Assembly: GCA_038030265.1 (NCBI GenBank)
Contig: CM075939.1
Coordinates: forward strand, 8,785,253-8,849,252
Direction of reading: 5' to 3'
Source of the DNA: Corythucha ciliata
Lineage: Eukaryota > Arthropoda > Insecta > Hemiptera > Tingidae
DNA length: 64,000 nucleotides
Within the stretch, counting starts at the first letter, position 1; every line of letters begins with the position of its first letter. Positions 20,477-31,611 of the stretch are shown here, piece by piece. The position numbers were made by a program, and so were the translations under genes. A model generated the notes under the pieces. The model had not been told where the DNA came from. It did not search any database and saw only the letters and a program-made list of their open reading frames with translations.

Positions 20477-20717
20477 ATGACATTCTTGCTAAGTATTATT
20501 GACTTTATCGGCGAGGACAGGACTAACGCGTTCAAGCAGGGCGATGCAGTGTTAAGTGCGGGTCACATCATTTTGCTCGGAAGTGTGAACAGAACGACTG
20601 AGAGAAACGATATATTCGGACTCTGTCTTCAGAGCGGTCATTTTGTTGGGTCCTCCTCATTATGAGATCAACGTCACCGTAAATTTTCAAAAAGACATGC
20701 ACAAAAATCGCGGTCCT
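20477..20717 (+). pseudogene. Fragment resembling SWIM/YqaJ-type arthropod repeat protein
   Basis: Frame from 20477 reads ...AGHIILLGSV...LCLQSGHFVG, and after a one-base frame change near 20650 continues GPPHYEINVTVNFQKDMHK. The pattern 'GH...LCLQ(S/T)...PHEI.V.V' resembles the segment ahead of the SWIM zinc finger in a large family of arthropod proteins with YqaJ-like recombinase domains, as I remember them. No SWIM cysteines follow. The palindromic region begins inside this fragment at 20685, with a different upstream sequence in the other arm. Assignment is tentative. Confidence 0.35.
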
Positions 20718-23672
20718 CAAATTTAATTTTAATAAAAATCAAATTCAACTTTCAACACAAGTGAAAGTGATATTGATGGATCTCTAACGCCCGACCACGC
20801 CTTAATTCAGGGATCCACCGGGATGCCAATTCAGAGTGTATAGATTCAAACGAGTGACCGTAGTGGCGCGAAAAAGCGTAGAGTGACAAGTGATGGTGTA
20901 TTTAAAAACTACCCAAGATTGAACTTACGTTCCTTTCGACCCGACGGGCTTGAGGTCACGTGATCAAGCGTATTCGCGCGGGCAGGTCGCGAAGGCACGG
21001 CTCCCCCTTAAAGACCTCGCAGAACGTCAGAAACCCAGGGCCATGTTTATAAAATCCCTTAGTGTTGTGGATAGCGAGCAGTTCCCTCAAGAATAAAGTT
21101 GACGCTACATGGACATTGTCCCTCGCTCACTCACCGAACGGCGAATTACCCCGGACCGAGCTCATTTCTTCAATATTATATTTCACATATCATAGCGCTC
21201 TTTTTAGGCCGTCACATCACCCCCATTTACCCTTGTAGGGTGGACTGGCATGTGGCTAGGGAGGTGGTCACATTGGGAAGGGTACAATGGGCCATTGGCT
21301 CGTTTTCTCCCTTCAAAGCTCCTGGACCGGACGGCATAATCCCCAAACACCTGCAGGAGGGGGGGCCAGAGGTTGCCAGACGACTGTGCTGCATCTTCAG
21401 GGCTTGCCTGGCAATGGGCAGAATCCCTGAGGTGTGGCGGAAAGCACGGGTTGTGTTTATTCCTAAGCCGGGGCGTCCGTCATATGCACTGGCTAAGGCG
21501 TACCGACCCATATGTCTAACGTCTTTCGTTTTGAAGACGTTGGAAAAACTGGTGGATAGGCATATCTGGGAAAGCTGCCTCCTTTCGAGGCCACTACACC
21601 CAGGTCAATTTGCCTACCAGCAGGGAAAGTCCTGCGAAACGGCACTACACCAGCTGGTTACTAGGCTGGAGGATACTCTAGAGCACAAGGAACTAGCGGT
21701 GGGAATCTTCCTGGACATAGAGGGTGCCTTTGACAATACCTCTATTTCCTCGGTTATTGAAGCTGCAGGACGGCATGGCATCTGCGACACCATTAGTAGG
21801 TGGTTGAGGGTGCTGCTTGAAAGCAGAACAGTTACCGCCACGCTCCTTGGGGAATCCCTGGAGGTGGCTGTAAAGAAGGGATGCCCACAGGGGGGGGGGG
21901 TTTGTCACCCCGAATGTGGGGCATGGTGGCCAATTCCTTATTGGTGCGGCTGGCTGATAATGGGTTTTATGTCCAGGGATACGCGGACGACATTGTCGTC
22001 GTCATTAGAGGGCGACATGTCGGGGTGGTGTCGGACTTGACTCAGTCAGCATTGAATATAGTGAAGGACTGGTGTGGGAAGGAAGGGCTGAATGTAAACC
22101 CTGACAAGACCAACCTAGTGGCCTTCACTAGAAAGAGGAATTTGGGGGACTTTAAAGAATCCCTGTTCTACGATACCAGGCTATCTCTTCGGAGGGAAGT
22201 GAAGTATCTGGGGGTAACCCTGGACTCCACGCTCACCTGGAACAAGCACCTGGGCAGGGTTGCCGACAGGGGCAAAATGCTGCTTATGAGGACGAAAAGT
22301 GCCTGCGGCAAAACGTGGGGACTGAGGCCGCAAACGGTCTTATGGCTATATACGGCGATAGTCAGACCCGCACTGACATACTGCTCAGTGGTCTGGTGGC
22401 ACAAAGCGGAACAAGTGGGGGCCAGAAATACCCTCACTAGTGTTCAGAGACTGGCGTGCCTAATGGTCACTGGGGCTATGCACTCCACTCCTACTGCAAC
22501 GATGGAGATACTGACGGGACTCCCTCCCGTAGACATCTTCATCAAGGGGGCGGCGGCAAGGTCGGCCCTAAGGCATAAATGGGGTGGTTTATGGAGGGGT
22601 GGGGGCCTTAATTCTAGGAGGACCCACACTGGGATCCTGGACACGGTTCGGGACCCAGTGCTGGACATCATGCCCAAAACCCTCGGTGAACGCTGTCCCT
22701 TCTCCGTCCGCCTTGGGTACGGTGAGGGGCAGGCAGTGAAAAGAAATCACAAGGAGCGATTGTGGTTTACAGACGGCTCTAAAACGAATAACGGGACTGG
22801 TGCGGGGGTGTACGGGGTGGAACCCGAATGGAGGCTGTCTACACCTCTGGGGGTATACATCTCGGTATTCCAGGCCGAAGTCTACGCAATCAAGGCCTGT
22901 GCTGCTGAGAATATACGTAGGGACGTGCAAAATGCCCATATACATATCCTCACGGATATCCAGGCTGCCATTAAGGCACTAACGGCTCCGATAGTGAGCT
23001 CCGGGCTTGTATGGGACTGCCGCCAAAGCCTTAGTCTGCTGGCCCAGGATAACAAGGTAAGCCTTGAATGGGTACCGGGACACAAGGGTATCTACGGGAA
23101 CGAGCAGGCGGACTCCTTGGCCAGGGAGGGCTCGAATGGAAACTTCACTGGCCCGGAGCCGGCGCTCGGCGTCCCGCCATCGACCTTCAGGATGCGGCTA
23201 TTCGCTGGCAGAGACTGGAGGGACATCAGCAGAGTAAGCGCATGGTCGAAGGACCGTGCAGGAGGCTTACGAGCAAACTGCTCCGACTTAGCCGGAGAGA
23301 CCTTAGAACGGTGGTAGGCCTTATCACAGGATTCTGCCAGCTCCGTTATCATCTACACCGCATCGGGGTAATCACAGAGTCCCCGGTGTGCAGACTGTGT
23401 GGGGAAGAAGACGAGACCGCCCATCACATCGTGTTCGAATGTGAGGCGCTCGCGGGACGCCGGCTTAGCATCTTCGGGGCCGACCAACTCGAGGGTGCTC
23501 CGACCGGCGAAACTCTAGCCGAGGACCTCCTAAACCTCGTCAGAGGGAAGGGGATCCTGGACTAGATCCACAGACCCAGGGGGGGGGCACAATAATCTAC
23601 CTAGGATTCCGTGCCGGGGGGGCAACCCTCCTACCCGTGGGTGTTGTTTCAAAAAAAGAAAAAAAAAAAAAA
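20685..23672 (+). mobile_element. LINE A, left copy, internally deleted
   Basis: Non-LTR retrotransposon with an RNase H domain. The 5' region (20685-21225) joins directly to the RT domain at about 21237. Compared with the right-arm copy, everything between 54298 and about 50234 is missing (ORF1, endonuclease and the duplicated segment). The junction has a short unmatched filler (ATTTACCCTTGTA). The 3' end is a poly-A tract ending at 23672, followed by the same flank as the right-arm copy, so both come from one insertion. Confidence 0.9.
21237..23565 (+). pseudogene. LINE A ORF2 remnant (RT, RNase H, zinc knuckle)
   Basis: RT from 21237 (APGPDGIIPKHLQ, AYRPICLTSF, GCPQGGGV, GYADDIVVV at 21974-22000), RNase H (FTDGSKTNNGTGAG near 22770, ILTD near 22950, GNEQADSLAR near 23100) and a terminal CCHC knuckle (CRLCGEEDETAHHIVFEC, 23390-23445). 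A one-base length change in the G-run near 21895 shifts the frame. A deletion near 23192 (relative to about 48220-48250 of the other copy) removes roughly 28 bases and shifts it again. The endonuclease is absent. RT plus RNase H plus CCHC suggests the I/LOA group. Confidence 0.88.
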
Positions 23673-23724
23673 GGTCCAGCTCCTCGACGGCCCACACATA
23701 AGGGCGGCTTGATTCAGATGGAAG

Positions 23725-24912
23725 ATGGCGGCTGAAAGGTGCTCTTCTATGTGTTGCCGGTGTTTTGCAGCTGTGTTGCCGGGTAGTGACTTTATTACGT
23801 GTAGTGGTTCCTGTTCAAAAATATTCCACTCATCCTGTGCCAACTTCAGTGATGTGGATTTTTCGGCTTTTCGTTCTCTTGACGGGAAGGTCAAGTGGTT
23901 TTGTCACCTGTGTGAGACTCGGGATCGGAATGAGACTGTGCTTGGTAAGGAGATCGAGACCTCGGCGTCCATTCTCAGCTTAGTCATGACGGAGTTAAGC
24001 CGGGTGAGCGAAATAAATTTATATCTTAAAAAGGAGATTGATGGACTAAAAACTGAGAATTCAGAAATTAAGACATTCCTATCTTCTCTCGCCGATAAGC
24101 TATCTAATTGTTTACCTGAGCTTCATTATATTGAGGGAGATAATGGGCAGACAGGAATCGACAGGCGCCCCTCGCCGAACTTGGTCGAATCAGACAACAA
24201 TAATACAACGAATCAAATGCTTCCGAAACGGCGAAGACGAAATGCAAAACTTTTCGACGGTACAAACGACGAAGGTCTTATTGAATCTTCTGAGCATCCT
24301 ACGGGGAATGACAAAGCCATTTTAAATGGCGATAGAACAACACGGCTTGAGCATGACTCTGCCCCAAATTGCTCGGGTGTGCTAGTCGTACAGCCTACGG
24401 CACCTAGCGGCGGAATTCTGAGGCCTAACGCATCTGACTCTGGGTGTTCTTCTGAGCGGCCGGGTAAGCTCGTCTCCTTCACGTCGGCGACTAGGAGTAA
24501 GGGCCCGTCTGTGCAAAAGAAGTTGACTCGCGGAAATACTAACAAAACTGTGGGACTAGTTGGGACCAATAAGAGTCTCGCCGGGAGACTCATTCCGGCT
24601 CCTCAGCGTTCGAGGACGAGAGCCATTTTCGTGACAAGGCTTGCCCCGTCTGTCACATTGAGGGACCTGAATTGCCACTTGAGGTCTTTCTCTCTTTCTG
24701 AGTTCAGATGCTGCAAAATCCGCACAAGGTTCGATTCATATTCCTCTTTTTATGTCGAGATTTTGGAAAGCGACTTTGAAAAGATAATGAATTCTAATTC
24801 ATGGCCTGAGGGCTGCCTTCTTAAAAAATTCTACGGAGTTCTCCCTGAAGAACGGGTTGTTCGTGACGAGGCTTTTTTGGGCGGGGTACCCGACTCGGAC
24901 CAGACTCTTTAG
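23725..24912 (+). CDS. LINE B ORF1, PHD-finger RNA-binding protein
   Basis: 395-codon intact frame from ATG 23725; an earlier ATG at 23718 gives only a 5-codon peptide. Residues 5-63 hold a C4HC3 PHD-like zinc finger (CCRC..., CSGSC, FHSSC, FCHLC). Residues 75-125 are predicted coiled coil (ELSRVSEINLYLKKEIDGLK). The C-terminal third (from about residue 290) has a fold-like segment, ARAIFVTRLAPSVTLRDL...FYVEILESDFEKI, resembling the RNA-recognition-like domain of CR1/Jockey ORF1p. ORF1p packages the LINE RNA. A 5-bp gap separates the stop from ORF2. Identity rests on domain order. Confidence 0.78.
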   Translation: MAAERCSSMCCRCFAAVLPGSDFITCSGSCSKIFHSSCANFSDVDFSAFRSLDGKVKWFCHLCETRDRNETVLGKEIETSASILSLVMTELSRVSEINLYLKKEIDGLKTENSEIKTFLSSLADKLSNCLPELHYIEGDNGQTGIDRRPSPNLVESDNNNTTNQMLPKRRRRNAKLFDGTNDEGLIESSEHPTGNDKAILNGDRTTRLEHDSAPNCSGVLVVQPTAPSGGILRPNASDSGCSSERPGKLVSFTSATRSKGPSVQKKLTRGNTNKTVGLVGTNKSLAGRLIPAPQRSRTRAIFVTRLAPSVTLRDLNCHLRSFSLSEFRCCKIRTRFDSYSSFYVEILESDFEKIMNSNSWPEGCLLKKFYGVLPEERVVRDEAFLGGVPDSDQTL

Positions 24913-24917
24913 CGCGA

Positions 24918-27748
24918 TTGCCTTCCGCCGAATGGTCCCCGGGCTGCCGTAAGCTCACTGTCGTTCATCAGAATATTCGCGGGGTAAGGGGAAAATTGAA
25001 CCAATTGGATGTACTGTTCAACTCGGCAGATTTCTCCTGTGACGTTTTGTGCCTGAGTGAACATTTTCTGAAGTCGGCGGAATGCCATTTGTACGCAGTG
25101 CACAACTTTGTGTACGCAGATGTTTTTGTCGTGAGCATAAAAGCTGTGGAGGAACTGCCATCTTGGTGCGCGCGAATGTCGGATTTTCAACTTTCGAGGG
25201 CGCTGTGAGCCTTTTTGTGGAGTCTCTGTGCGAACTGTCTGCTATTGTAATAGATAAACATCTAATCATCTGTGTCTATAGACCTCCGGCAGCGGATTTC
25301 ATCGCTTTCTGTCACCAGTTCGAATTGTTGCTAGACACAGTGAATAAAGCTAATTTGCGCTCAGTAATTTGTGGTGACTTTAACATCCACTTTGAAAATG
25401 CGGACAATAAAGTCATTTTATTTGACAACCTGTGTCGGTCCTTCGGGTTCTACAGAACAATAACAAGAAATACGAGGCAGAACGCTTGCATAGATAATAT
25501 TCTGATCAACTTTACATTAGAGGAAACGAGGGTGAAAGACGTGGATTGGGGGCTTTCCGATCACAGCGCTCAGCTCATAGAACTTCGGCTGCCTTCGGTC
25601 GAACTCGGAAGGGTAACGTTGGGCAAAAATCTGTTGAGGCGGTCGTTCTCGGCTGACAATGTCGGATACTTTGCCTGGAATGTTTCAAGGTTTGACTGGT
25701 CGGCGTTGTACAACATGACGGATCCCAACGTCACCATTGACTACTTCTTGAGTGTTGTCATTTACTTCCGCGACGTTTGCTTTCCACTGAAGTCCTGCTC
25801 CAGCGGCTCGAAGGGTAGACTGAGACCCTGCGAATGGTACAACGAGGGATTAGGGGTTCTAAAGAGCGAGGTGCTTCGCCTCTATGCCCTTCAGAAGTTC
25901 AGTAAATCGGCTGAACAGGTCGCCGCCTACAGGGAGGTTCACAAAACCTATAAGGAAAGGTTGCGCTTGGCGCGCCTGGAATATAACGCGAGTCATATCT
26001 CCAGTGCCATATGCCCCACAAAGGCAACTTGGGAAGTTTTGCGAAGGGAAGGACTAGTTTCCCATAGGTCTAGCGTATCTGTGGCTTCCACCCTGGACTG
26101 TCGTGATTTTAGCGAATTCTTTTCTAGTGTCGTTGAGCGGGTCCTGGAGAACATACATCACTTGTCTAATGAGAAGGCGTGCGGGCCGGCCGTCAAGTTT
26201 TCGAAAGAACCAGAAAACGGTTCTCTCTCTGCCTTCAGGTCTTTATCGGAGAAAGACGTTGTGTCTATCGTGGCAAAGCTTCCGCCCTCACAATCAACGG
26301 ATATCTATGACGTGTCTCCCAGGCTCCTTAAATCGTTGATACCTCATATTGTGACTCCGGTGACATTCGTGATGAATCTCTGTCTGGCTCAGGGGGTCTT
26401 TCCGTCTTCCTTCAAGATGAGTAAAGTTGTGCCGATCTTCAAGAAGAAAGGCAATCCAAATGACCCAGGTAGCTGGAGACCAATTTCCATTTGTGTCACA
26501 TTTTCAAAAATTCTCGAAAGAGCGATTAACCTTCAGCTTACAAACTTCCTTGAGGGGGCGGGATGCCTCAGTCCCAGGCAATTTGGCTTTAGGCGGGGGA
26601 GAAATACCACGCAAGCAGTTATGGCCCTAGCTTCACGCATATACATGGCATTCGAAAACAAAGAATACGGGATGGCGACATTCTGTGACCTCTCTCGTGC
26701 ATTCGATAGTATTTCTCATGAGAAACTGATTAATAAGCTATACGCCTATGGAATAAGGGGTTTATCTCTGGATATGCTGAGGGACTATTTGCGGGGGCGG
26801 AGCCAGATTGTCTTTTATAACGGAGATTCGTCGGGGCCTTCGGAGGTTAGGCATGGAGTTCCTCAGGGATCAATACTCGGGCCTCTCCTGTTTTTGATCA
26901 TCATAAATGATCTGCCGTCATGGGTCGACGCATTGGTCACATTGTTCGCCGACGATACAACTATTACTATGTCGGACTCGGATGTTCATAATCTAATGAA
27001 GAGGATGAGTGAAGAACTCAATAAGGTCGAGGCTTGGCTGTTGGGCAACGATTTGTGGCTCAATAAGGAAAAAACTTGTCATCTGGTTTTTGGGTTGAAA
27101 GAGTTGACTCCGGCTAAACCGGTTAAGTTCCTTGGGGTGTGGATAGATGCTAAACTCGACTGGCACCATCATATCGAAGAATTGTCCAAGCGTCTAAATA
27201 GAGCTTTATTCGCTCTGAGAAAGCTTAAGGAATGTGTTCCACTCTCTGGCCTTCTGACGGCATACTTCGGAATCTTCCACAGTCTGCTGGGTTATGGAGT
27301 TCTTCTCTGGGGTGGATCACCGAAGGCGGAGGTTATCTTTACCCTCCAAAAAAAGGCAATCCGAGCCATAATGAACGTTGGCCGTGCGGCCCATTGTCAA
27401 GAGTACTTCCGGGATCTTCGAATTCTCACGCTGGCATCACTTTACGTCCTGGAGTGCGTTTGTTTCGCTCATGCTACGAAGGGAAGTAGTACTACGGTTG
27501 GAAGTTCGACTGGTCTGGCCCTTCGTAACGCCGACAACATGAGGGATCCCTTCTTTAGGCTTAGTAAAACTAAGTCGAGCTTTCTTGGGCGTTCCGTGGG
27601 CTTTTACAATAAACTACCGGTTCGTGTTCGGAGTTTGTCTGCGGATGATTTCCGTAAGACCGTCCGCGAGGTGCTTATGAGAAAGGCCATTTATAAGCAT
27701 TCAGATTTCTGCTGGGATGATTCCGACGACTTGCCTAGTGCAAAATAA
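24918..27748 (+). pseudogene. LINE B ORF2, endonuclease-RT, one frameshift
   Basis: The N-terminal apurinic-type endonuclease starts in one frame (VVHQNIRGVRGKLNQLD, 24958-25010). It continues from about 25130 in another (GGTAILVRANVG, GDFNIHF near 25373, SDHSAQL near 25558). After that single break the frame is open for 870 codons. RT motifs: WRPISICVTFSKILERA (26473-26523), FCDLSRAFDSISH (26682-26720), VRHGVPQGSILGPLLF (26846-26893), LFADDTTITM (26942-26972). No RNase H. One frameshift in an otherwise intact ORF suggests a recent copy or a sequencing error. Closest to Jockey/CR1-superfamily LINEs. Confidence 0.88.
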
Positions 27749-27826
27749 TCAATTTAGAAATAATATGACGACCAAAGTACTTGCTGTACCACATGGAAAT
27801 AAATTATTATTATTATTATTATTATT

Positions 27827-28200
27827 CCGAAATACTCTCTTCCAACAACAATGGCCTATGGTGGGGGGGAGGGTCGTGTTTCGTTACGACGAGCAAGGAG
27901 GCCGGCTGATGCCCTTCATGAAGATAACGACCCCGCGTCGTCTCACCCTCGAGATCCTGCTATGTGCCACAACACCTCGGAACGCTTCACGGGGAGTTAT
28001 GGGCTGGTCCGCAGAATTCAACTCGTTGTGGGGCGGCGAGAGGGGGGTCAGCAAATTACCGGATCGTCATCAAATTTTGATGGCTTGTACTGCCACCAGA
28101 GTAAAGTATAACTACCGAAAATCAGCCCAGTCGGAACGCTTTACGGAGAGTTATGGGCTGGTCCGCAGAATTCGTTATGTTGGTCCGCAAATTAGGAGGA
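27827..28200. repeat. Dispersed repeat with internal 154-bp-spaced direct repeats
   Basis: A segment of about 40 bp ending GTTATGGGCTGGTCCGCAGAATTC occurs at about 27979-28019 and again 154 bp later, at 28133-28173. The right end reads GGTCCGCAAATTAGGAGGACC. A related copy lies at 55586-55770. The right-arm counterpart (43482-43690) has only one copy of the direct repeat. No coding function is apparent. Confidence 0.8.
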
Positions 28201-28600
28201 CCCGAAAATGAGTGACTTTTATCAATTCTACATTGAACGAGCAATTTGTTTTGTCAATTTTAGCCGTGAAAAGAGCTCTGTAAAACGTGAATTAGAGCGT
28301 TTTCTTAATTTCGGCCGAGACTTTGCATCTTGAAACCGCGAATTGGCGTGATTTCTTATTTTTCAACCAGGAATAATTAATGAGATTTATGTCTTAAGTT
28401 TAACGTGACTCAGCGCTATTTCTCAATTTTTGCTGTAAAAGGGAATGGGTGTTTTCCCTCCGTCTTAGCCGCAAAATGTCCTTTTCTGAATTTCATCCGT
28501 GAACGATCACTTTTTCTAAAAATGTGTGCCCCTACCCCTTCCCCAACTCTGGACCCGTGACTCGCTGGCTACGCCCCTGGCCGGATCACGGTTAGTGCCT
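28201..28600. repeat. Degenerate ~30-bp repeat array (family 1) with defined end
   Basis: Reverse-complement versions of the unit GCTAATTCGCGGCTAAAATTGAG (here TTTTAGCCGTGAAAAGAGC, TTTCGGCCGAG, CTTAGCCGCAAAATG) end with CCCCAACTCTGGACCCGTGACTCGCTGGCTACGCCCCTGG. The same block is inverted at about 43100-43480. The GGGGCGTAGCCAGC end is typical of dispersed elements rather than of satellites. Confidence 0.6.
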
Positions 28601-28911
28601 TTCATGTCTTTTCAGAAAGGATTGGATCCAGGCGGGATCCAAATTTGAAATCAAAGCAAACGTGCCGGCATCAAAGCCCCACCTTGAATTGAAGTTGTGG
28701 CCCTCTAGTGACGTGGACGTTCATAAAAACGAAGTTTATAAAAGAAAAAAACAAGTTAATTTACTTAGTGGCGGCCTTGGAAACGTTTTTATCGCTCCCC
28801 CCGCGAAGCCGCCTCCACGTGAAAAACCCATATTGGAGGCGGTAGGTCCGCCGTTAATCAAAATACGTGCTTTAAAAAAAATGTACAAAAAACGCTTTTA
28901 AAATTACTCAC

Positions 28912-29166
28912 GTTCTTGACGGATTTATTTAATTTTGACAGCTTTTCTCGGGCCTGAAACAAAAACACGGTGATGACGATGGGAGGCGGGTTAATGAAGG
29001 GTCACTGTCTCGAGGGACTTACGATTTCCGAACGAGACTTCTTTTGGTCTCTCGTTGGATCGGCGAATTTCATCGCTATTCTAGCGGTGACATAAGCCGA
29101 AGTGACGACCATAAAGAGCTTGAGACCGTACTGTATCAAATCCGAGCGATCCAAGGAAGTGCTCAT
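28912..29166 (-). CDS. Atad1: ATAD1/Msp1 AAA-ATPase, first two coding exons (left copy)
   Basis: Exon 1 is 29166-29023 (48 codons, MSTSLDRSDLIQ...). Intron 29022-28954 begins GTAAGT and ends TTTCAG. Exon 2 is 28953-28912 (14 codons, AREKLSKLNKSVKN), followed by donor GTGAGT; both introns are phase 0. A predicted transmembrane helix (about residues 12-32) is followed by DPTRDQKK, matching the DPTRKQK and DPTSKNKK that follow the helix in human ATAD1 and fly nmd as I recall them. ATAD1 is the outer mitochondrial/peroxisomal membrane AAA ATPase that extracts mislocalised tail-anchored proteins. No AAA domain exons are visible anywhere in the window. Nearly identical to 42522-42776. Confidence 0.78.
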
Positions 29167-30052
29167 TGTTATTAGCGTTTGGCGGTCGTTCGGTGGTTGA
29201 AAGCGAATGTCAGGACGACACAATTTGAACAACGAAACCCTTTTTTCTCTCGATACTTTGAAGCTCTAGAACGTAAAATCGCGGACACGCACAATTTTTC
29301 CAACGAGGGAGGTCGGAGAAGGCTACACTATGAAGAAGGTTGCTCCGTTCTCCGCGGGTATGAAAAATCGATGAATTTTAACTTTTAACTTTTAAGTTAC
29401 TCATCATTCCCACCAACACCGTTCTTCTTTCTTCGCTAGAAAAAACCTAAAAAAGCTTGATGTTTCAACGTTTTTACCTCTAGGCTCCACAAACAGTGCA
29501 TCAGTCCTTGGTCTGTGCAGATTTGGAAAACTATTTCAATGAAATGATTTGAAGTTCGGCTCGCCCCTCGCCTATTGTCCCAGCGTTTTTCTATACATTC
29601 GTGGACGACGAAAAAACGCGAATTTTTTCCTCAGTGTGAAATATTTGAAAAATTGCCCCCTTTTTCACTTGTTGGGGGGGGGGGCTCATCCCCACCGCCT
29701 CCGACCAAGAAGTAGAGGGACGAGGACTTTTTTTTCTCTTTCTCTCTCTCTCTCACTCCTTCCTCGTCGAAGTTTTGGGCCGCGACCGCCGGGCTGTCTG
29801 CTGTCAGTGAGCGCAGTTACCATCGCCGCCGACCGTAATTTCGAGGCTAAAGATGGCCGACAGAGAGACGAGCTGCTGACCTGAGTGAGTGAAGCCTTCG
29901 CAGCCCCAAGAAGAGGAGGCCCTGCGGTGTTTTCCGCGGAGTGGGAAAATAATTTAAGTGAGAAAAATAAGGGGTTTTGAAGTTTTATAACAAATAATTT
30001 ATATAATCGCCCGAAAAAAAAAATGTTTAAACTGTGACGCGAAGAGAAAGAC

Positions 30053-30151
30053 ATGCTGACCATTTCTTCATTAGTTCGATCTCCTCTGTTCTCGTTTCGT
30101 GCAACAAAAGAAGCAACGAGCTCAATATCTACTCTCCACCATGAAAACCAG
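30053..30151 (+). CDS. Candidate first coding exon of unidentified gene (left copy)
   Basis: 33 codons from ATG 30053 (MLTISSLVRSPLFSF..., HHENQ), ending at a donor AG/GTAAAA. The composition (Ser, Thr, Arg, Lys, Leu, no acidic residues for the first 19) resembles a mitochondrial targeting presequence. It is divergent from ATAD1, about 890 bp away, with a GC-richer segment between them. Conserved intact in the other arm at 41637-41539. I do not recognise the protein and cannot find the next exon, so this may be chance. Confidence 0.35.
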
Positions 30152-30953
30152 GTAAAAAATGCAATTATTTTACGTATTTTTGATTGTCTCAATTAGAGTT
30201 TTTTTGTCGGTAAAATTAAGCGTGCCTACAAGAACCTTCGAGTAGGCAGGGAGAGGAGCGAGAGAGAGAGAGCTTCGAACGAAGGTTTTTTGGTTAAATG
30301 TTGCTCAAGCGAAAGTGTTCTTTTTTTTTTTCAATTCAAACCTCAGTTACCCTCTTGTTTCTTGTCGAATCTCGTACGCACCCCCTCCCCCCCCCCATCA
30401 AACCCTCCTCGACTAAAGAATTTTCATAATTTTGGTTCGCGTCCTCCGGTCATCGCCGACCCCCACGAAAACGCTCCTGCCACCTCCACCATCCGTGAAA
30501 TGTTGGTCGATTTCTGTAGAAAAACTTTCCTTGTACAATATGTAAAAAAAAAAGTCCATTCATGCTGCCCCCGGGTAAACCATCACTTGGAATCACTTTG
30601 TTTTAGTGCATTTCATTCTGAAAATGCACTTGGTCTCGTCGTGATGGTGGCAAACATGGGTCATGTCATGTTTTTTTCACGTTTCAGAACCTCTAGAACA
30701 CGAATTCAGTGGTCTCCAGGATTCATATATTTTTTTTTTTTTTTCGATCTTCGTTGGCTTCCAAGTTCAACATCCTCGACCATATCAGTTTTCAGTTTAA
30801 AATTTCAGCCTCTTGAAGAAAACTTGAGGATATCATTTTCAAGTTGAAGACGCCGTCTCATCCTCTTTGTTTTTCTTGTCAAATTTGATCGCACTATACC
30901 GGGCTATATCGCCCTCGTACACGGATACAACAGGCTTGAATGCGCTGTTCTGG

Positions 30954-31426
30954 TGTCTGTTTTATAACATCTATATGGATGTTGCGGTAGTGGTTGCTGT
31001 TGGCTGGGCAACAATCCTTCCTTCACTTTTTCGTAGGGTCGTGATGTGTATTTTATTCCGTTCAATGACCGAATGAAAAATCGTTATTTATTTTTAATAA
31101 TTAAAAGGCATGTGTTTTCACTAGTCTGTAGCTACATAACAGTCTCCCCTTGTATTTTGAAGTTTGTGGCGAAGTTTCACAGATCTAAAAATCTTCTAGG
31201 AATTCTTTTGCTGATCGAGCGACGAAGCGGTAGGGGTTCCGTCGCAGGTGATGAAGATCGGACGGTTTCTTCAGAATTCCCAGGGTATTGTTCGCTGGTG
31301 TTGTTATTCTGTTTGCGAATGGTAGGAACTTGGTAAAAACAAGCTAGACGTTTTTCGAATGGCACTTTCTTTTGATTGGTTGATTTCGAGGCGCAACAGG
31401 ATCGTCTCCCTTTGTTACTAACGTGG
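30954..31426 (-). mobile_element. Gypsy element 2 3' fragment plus flank (left arm)
   Basis: Minus-strand copy of 17494-17973: pol C-terminal tail (31426-31142), LTR (31141-31042), then the same 88-bp flank (31041-30954). The coding tail ends with the same residues as the full element. The fragment starts at the bases corresponding to TTAA at 17494-17497. Confidence 0.92.
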
Positions 31427-31611
31427 CTCTGCCGGGTTCACACGGAGTCGTGAACCGGGCGAGAGCACGACTTGTACGACTGGCAGTCGTGATCACTACC
31501 TAGTGTGAGTCGTGCACGCCCTAAAAAACTCGTGGGCGAGACCACTCCAGCTTGTTGGAGTGATCTCGCCCGGCAGTAGTCAAGTTGATATCAAACGGCG
31601 TTGGTGTCATA

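Larger units (their letters stand above)
23711..27826 (+). mobile_element. LINE B (Jockey/CR1-type), near full length
   Basis: Boundaries come from the other palindrome arm, where the flank GGGCGGCTT joins straight to CCGAAATAC (43702-43715). Here those halves are separated by 4.1 kb. It has two ORFs, a very short 5' leader (ORF1 ATG 14 bp in) and a 3' tail of TTA repeats (27803-27826) instead of poly-A. No clear target duplication. The insertion is absent from the right arm. Confidence 0.9.

Noticed and set aside
28662..28901. 79-codon frame (MPASKPHLEL...) conserved in both arms
   Set aside because: Lies in ATAD1 intron 2 on the opposite strand; conservation between the arms is uninformative if they are haplotypes. 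No recognisable domain.
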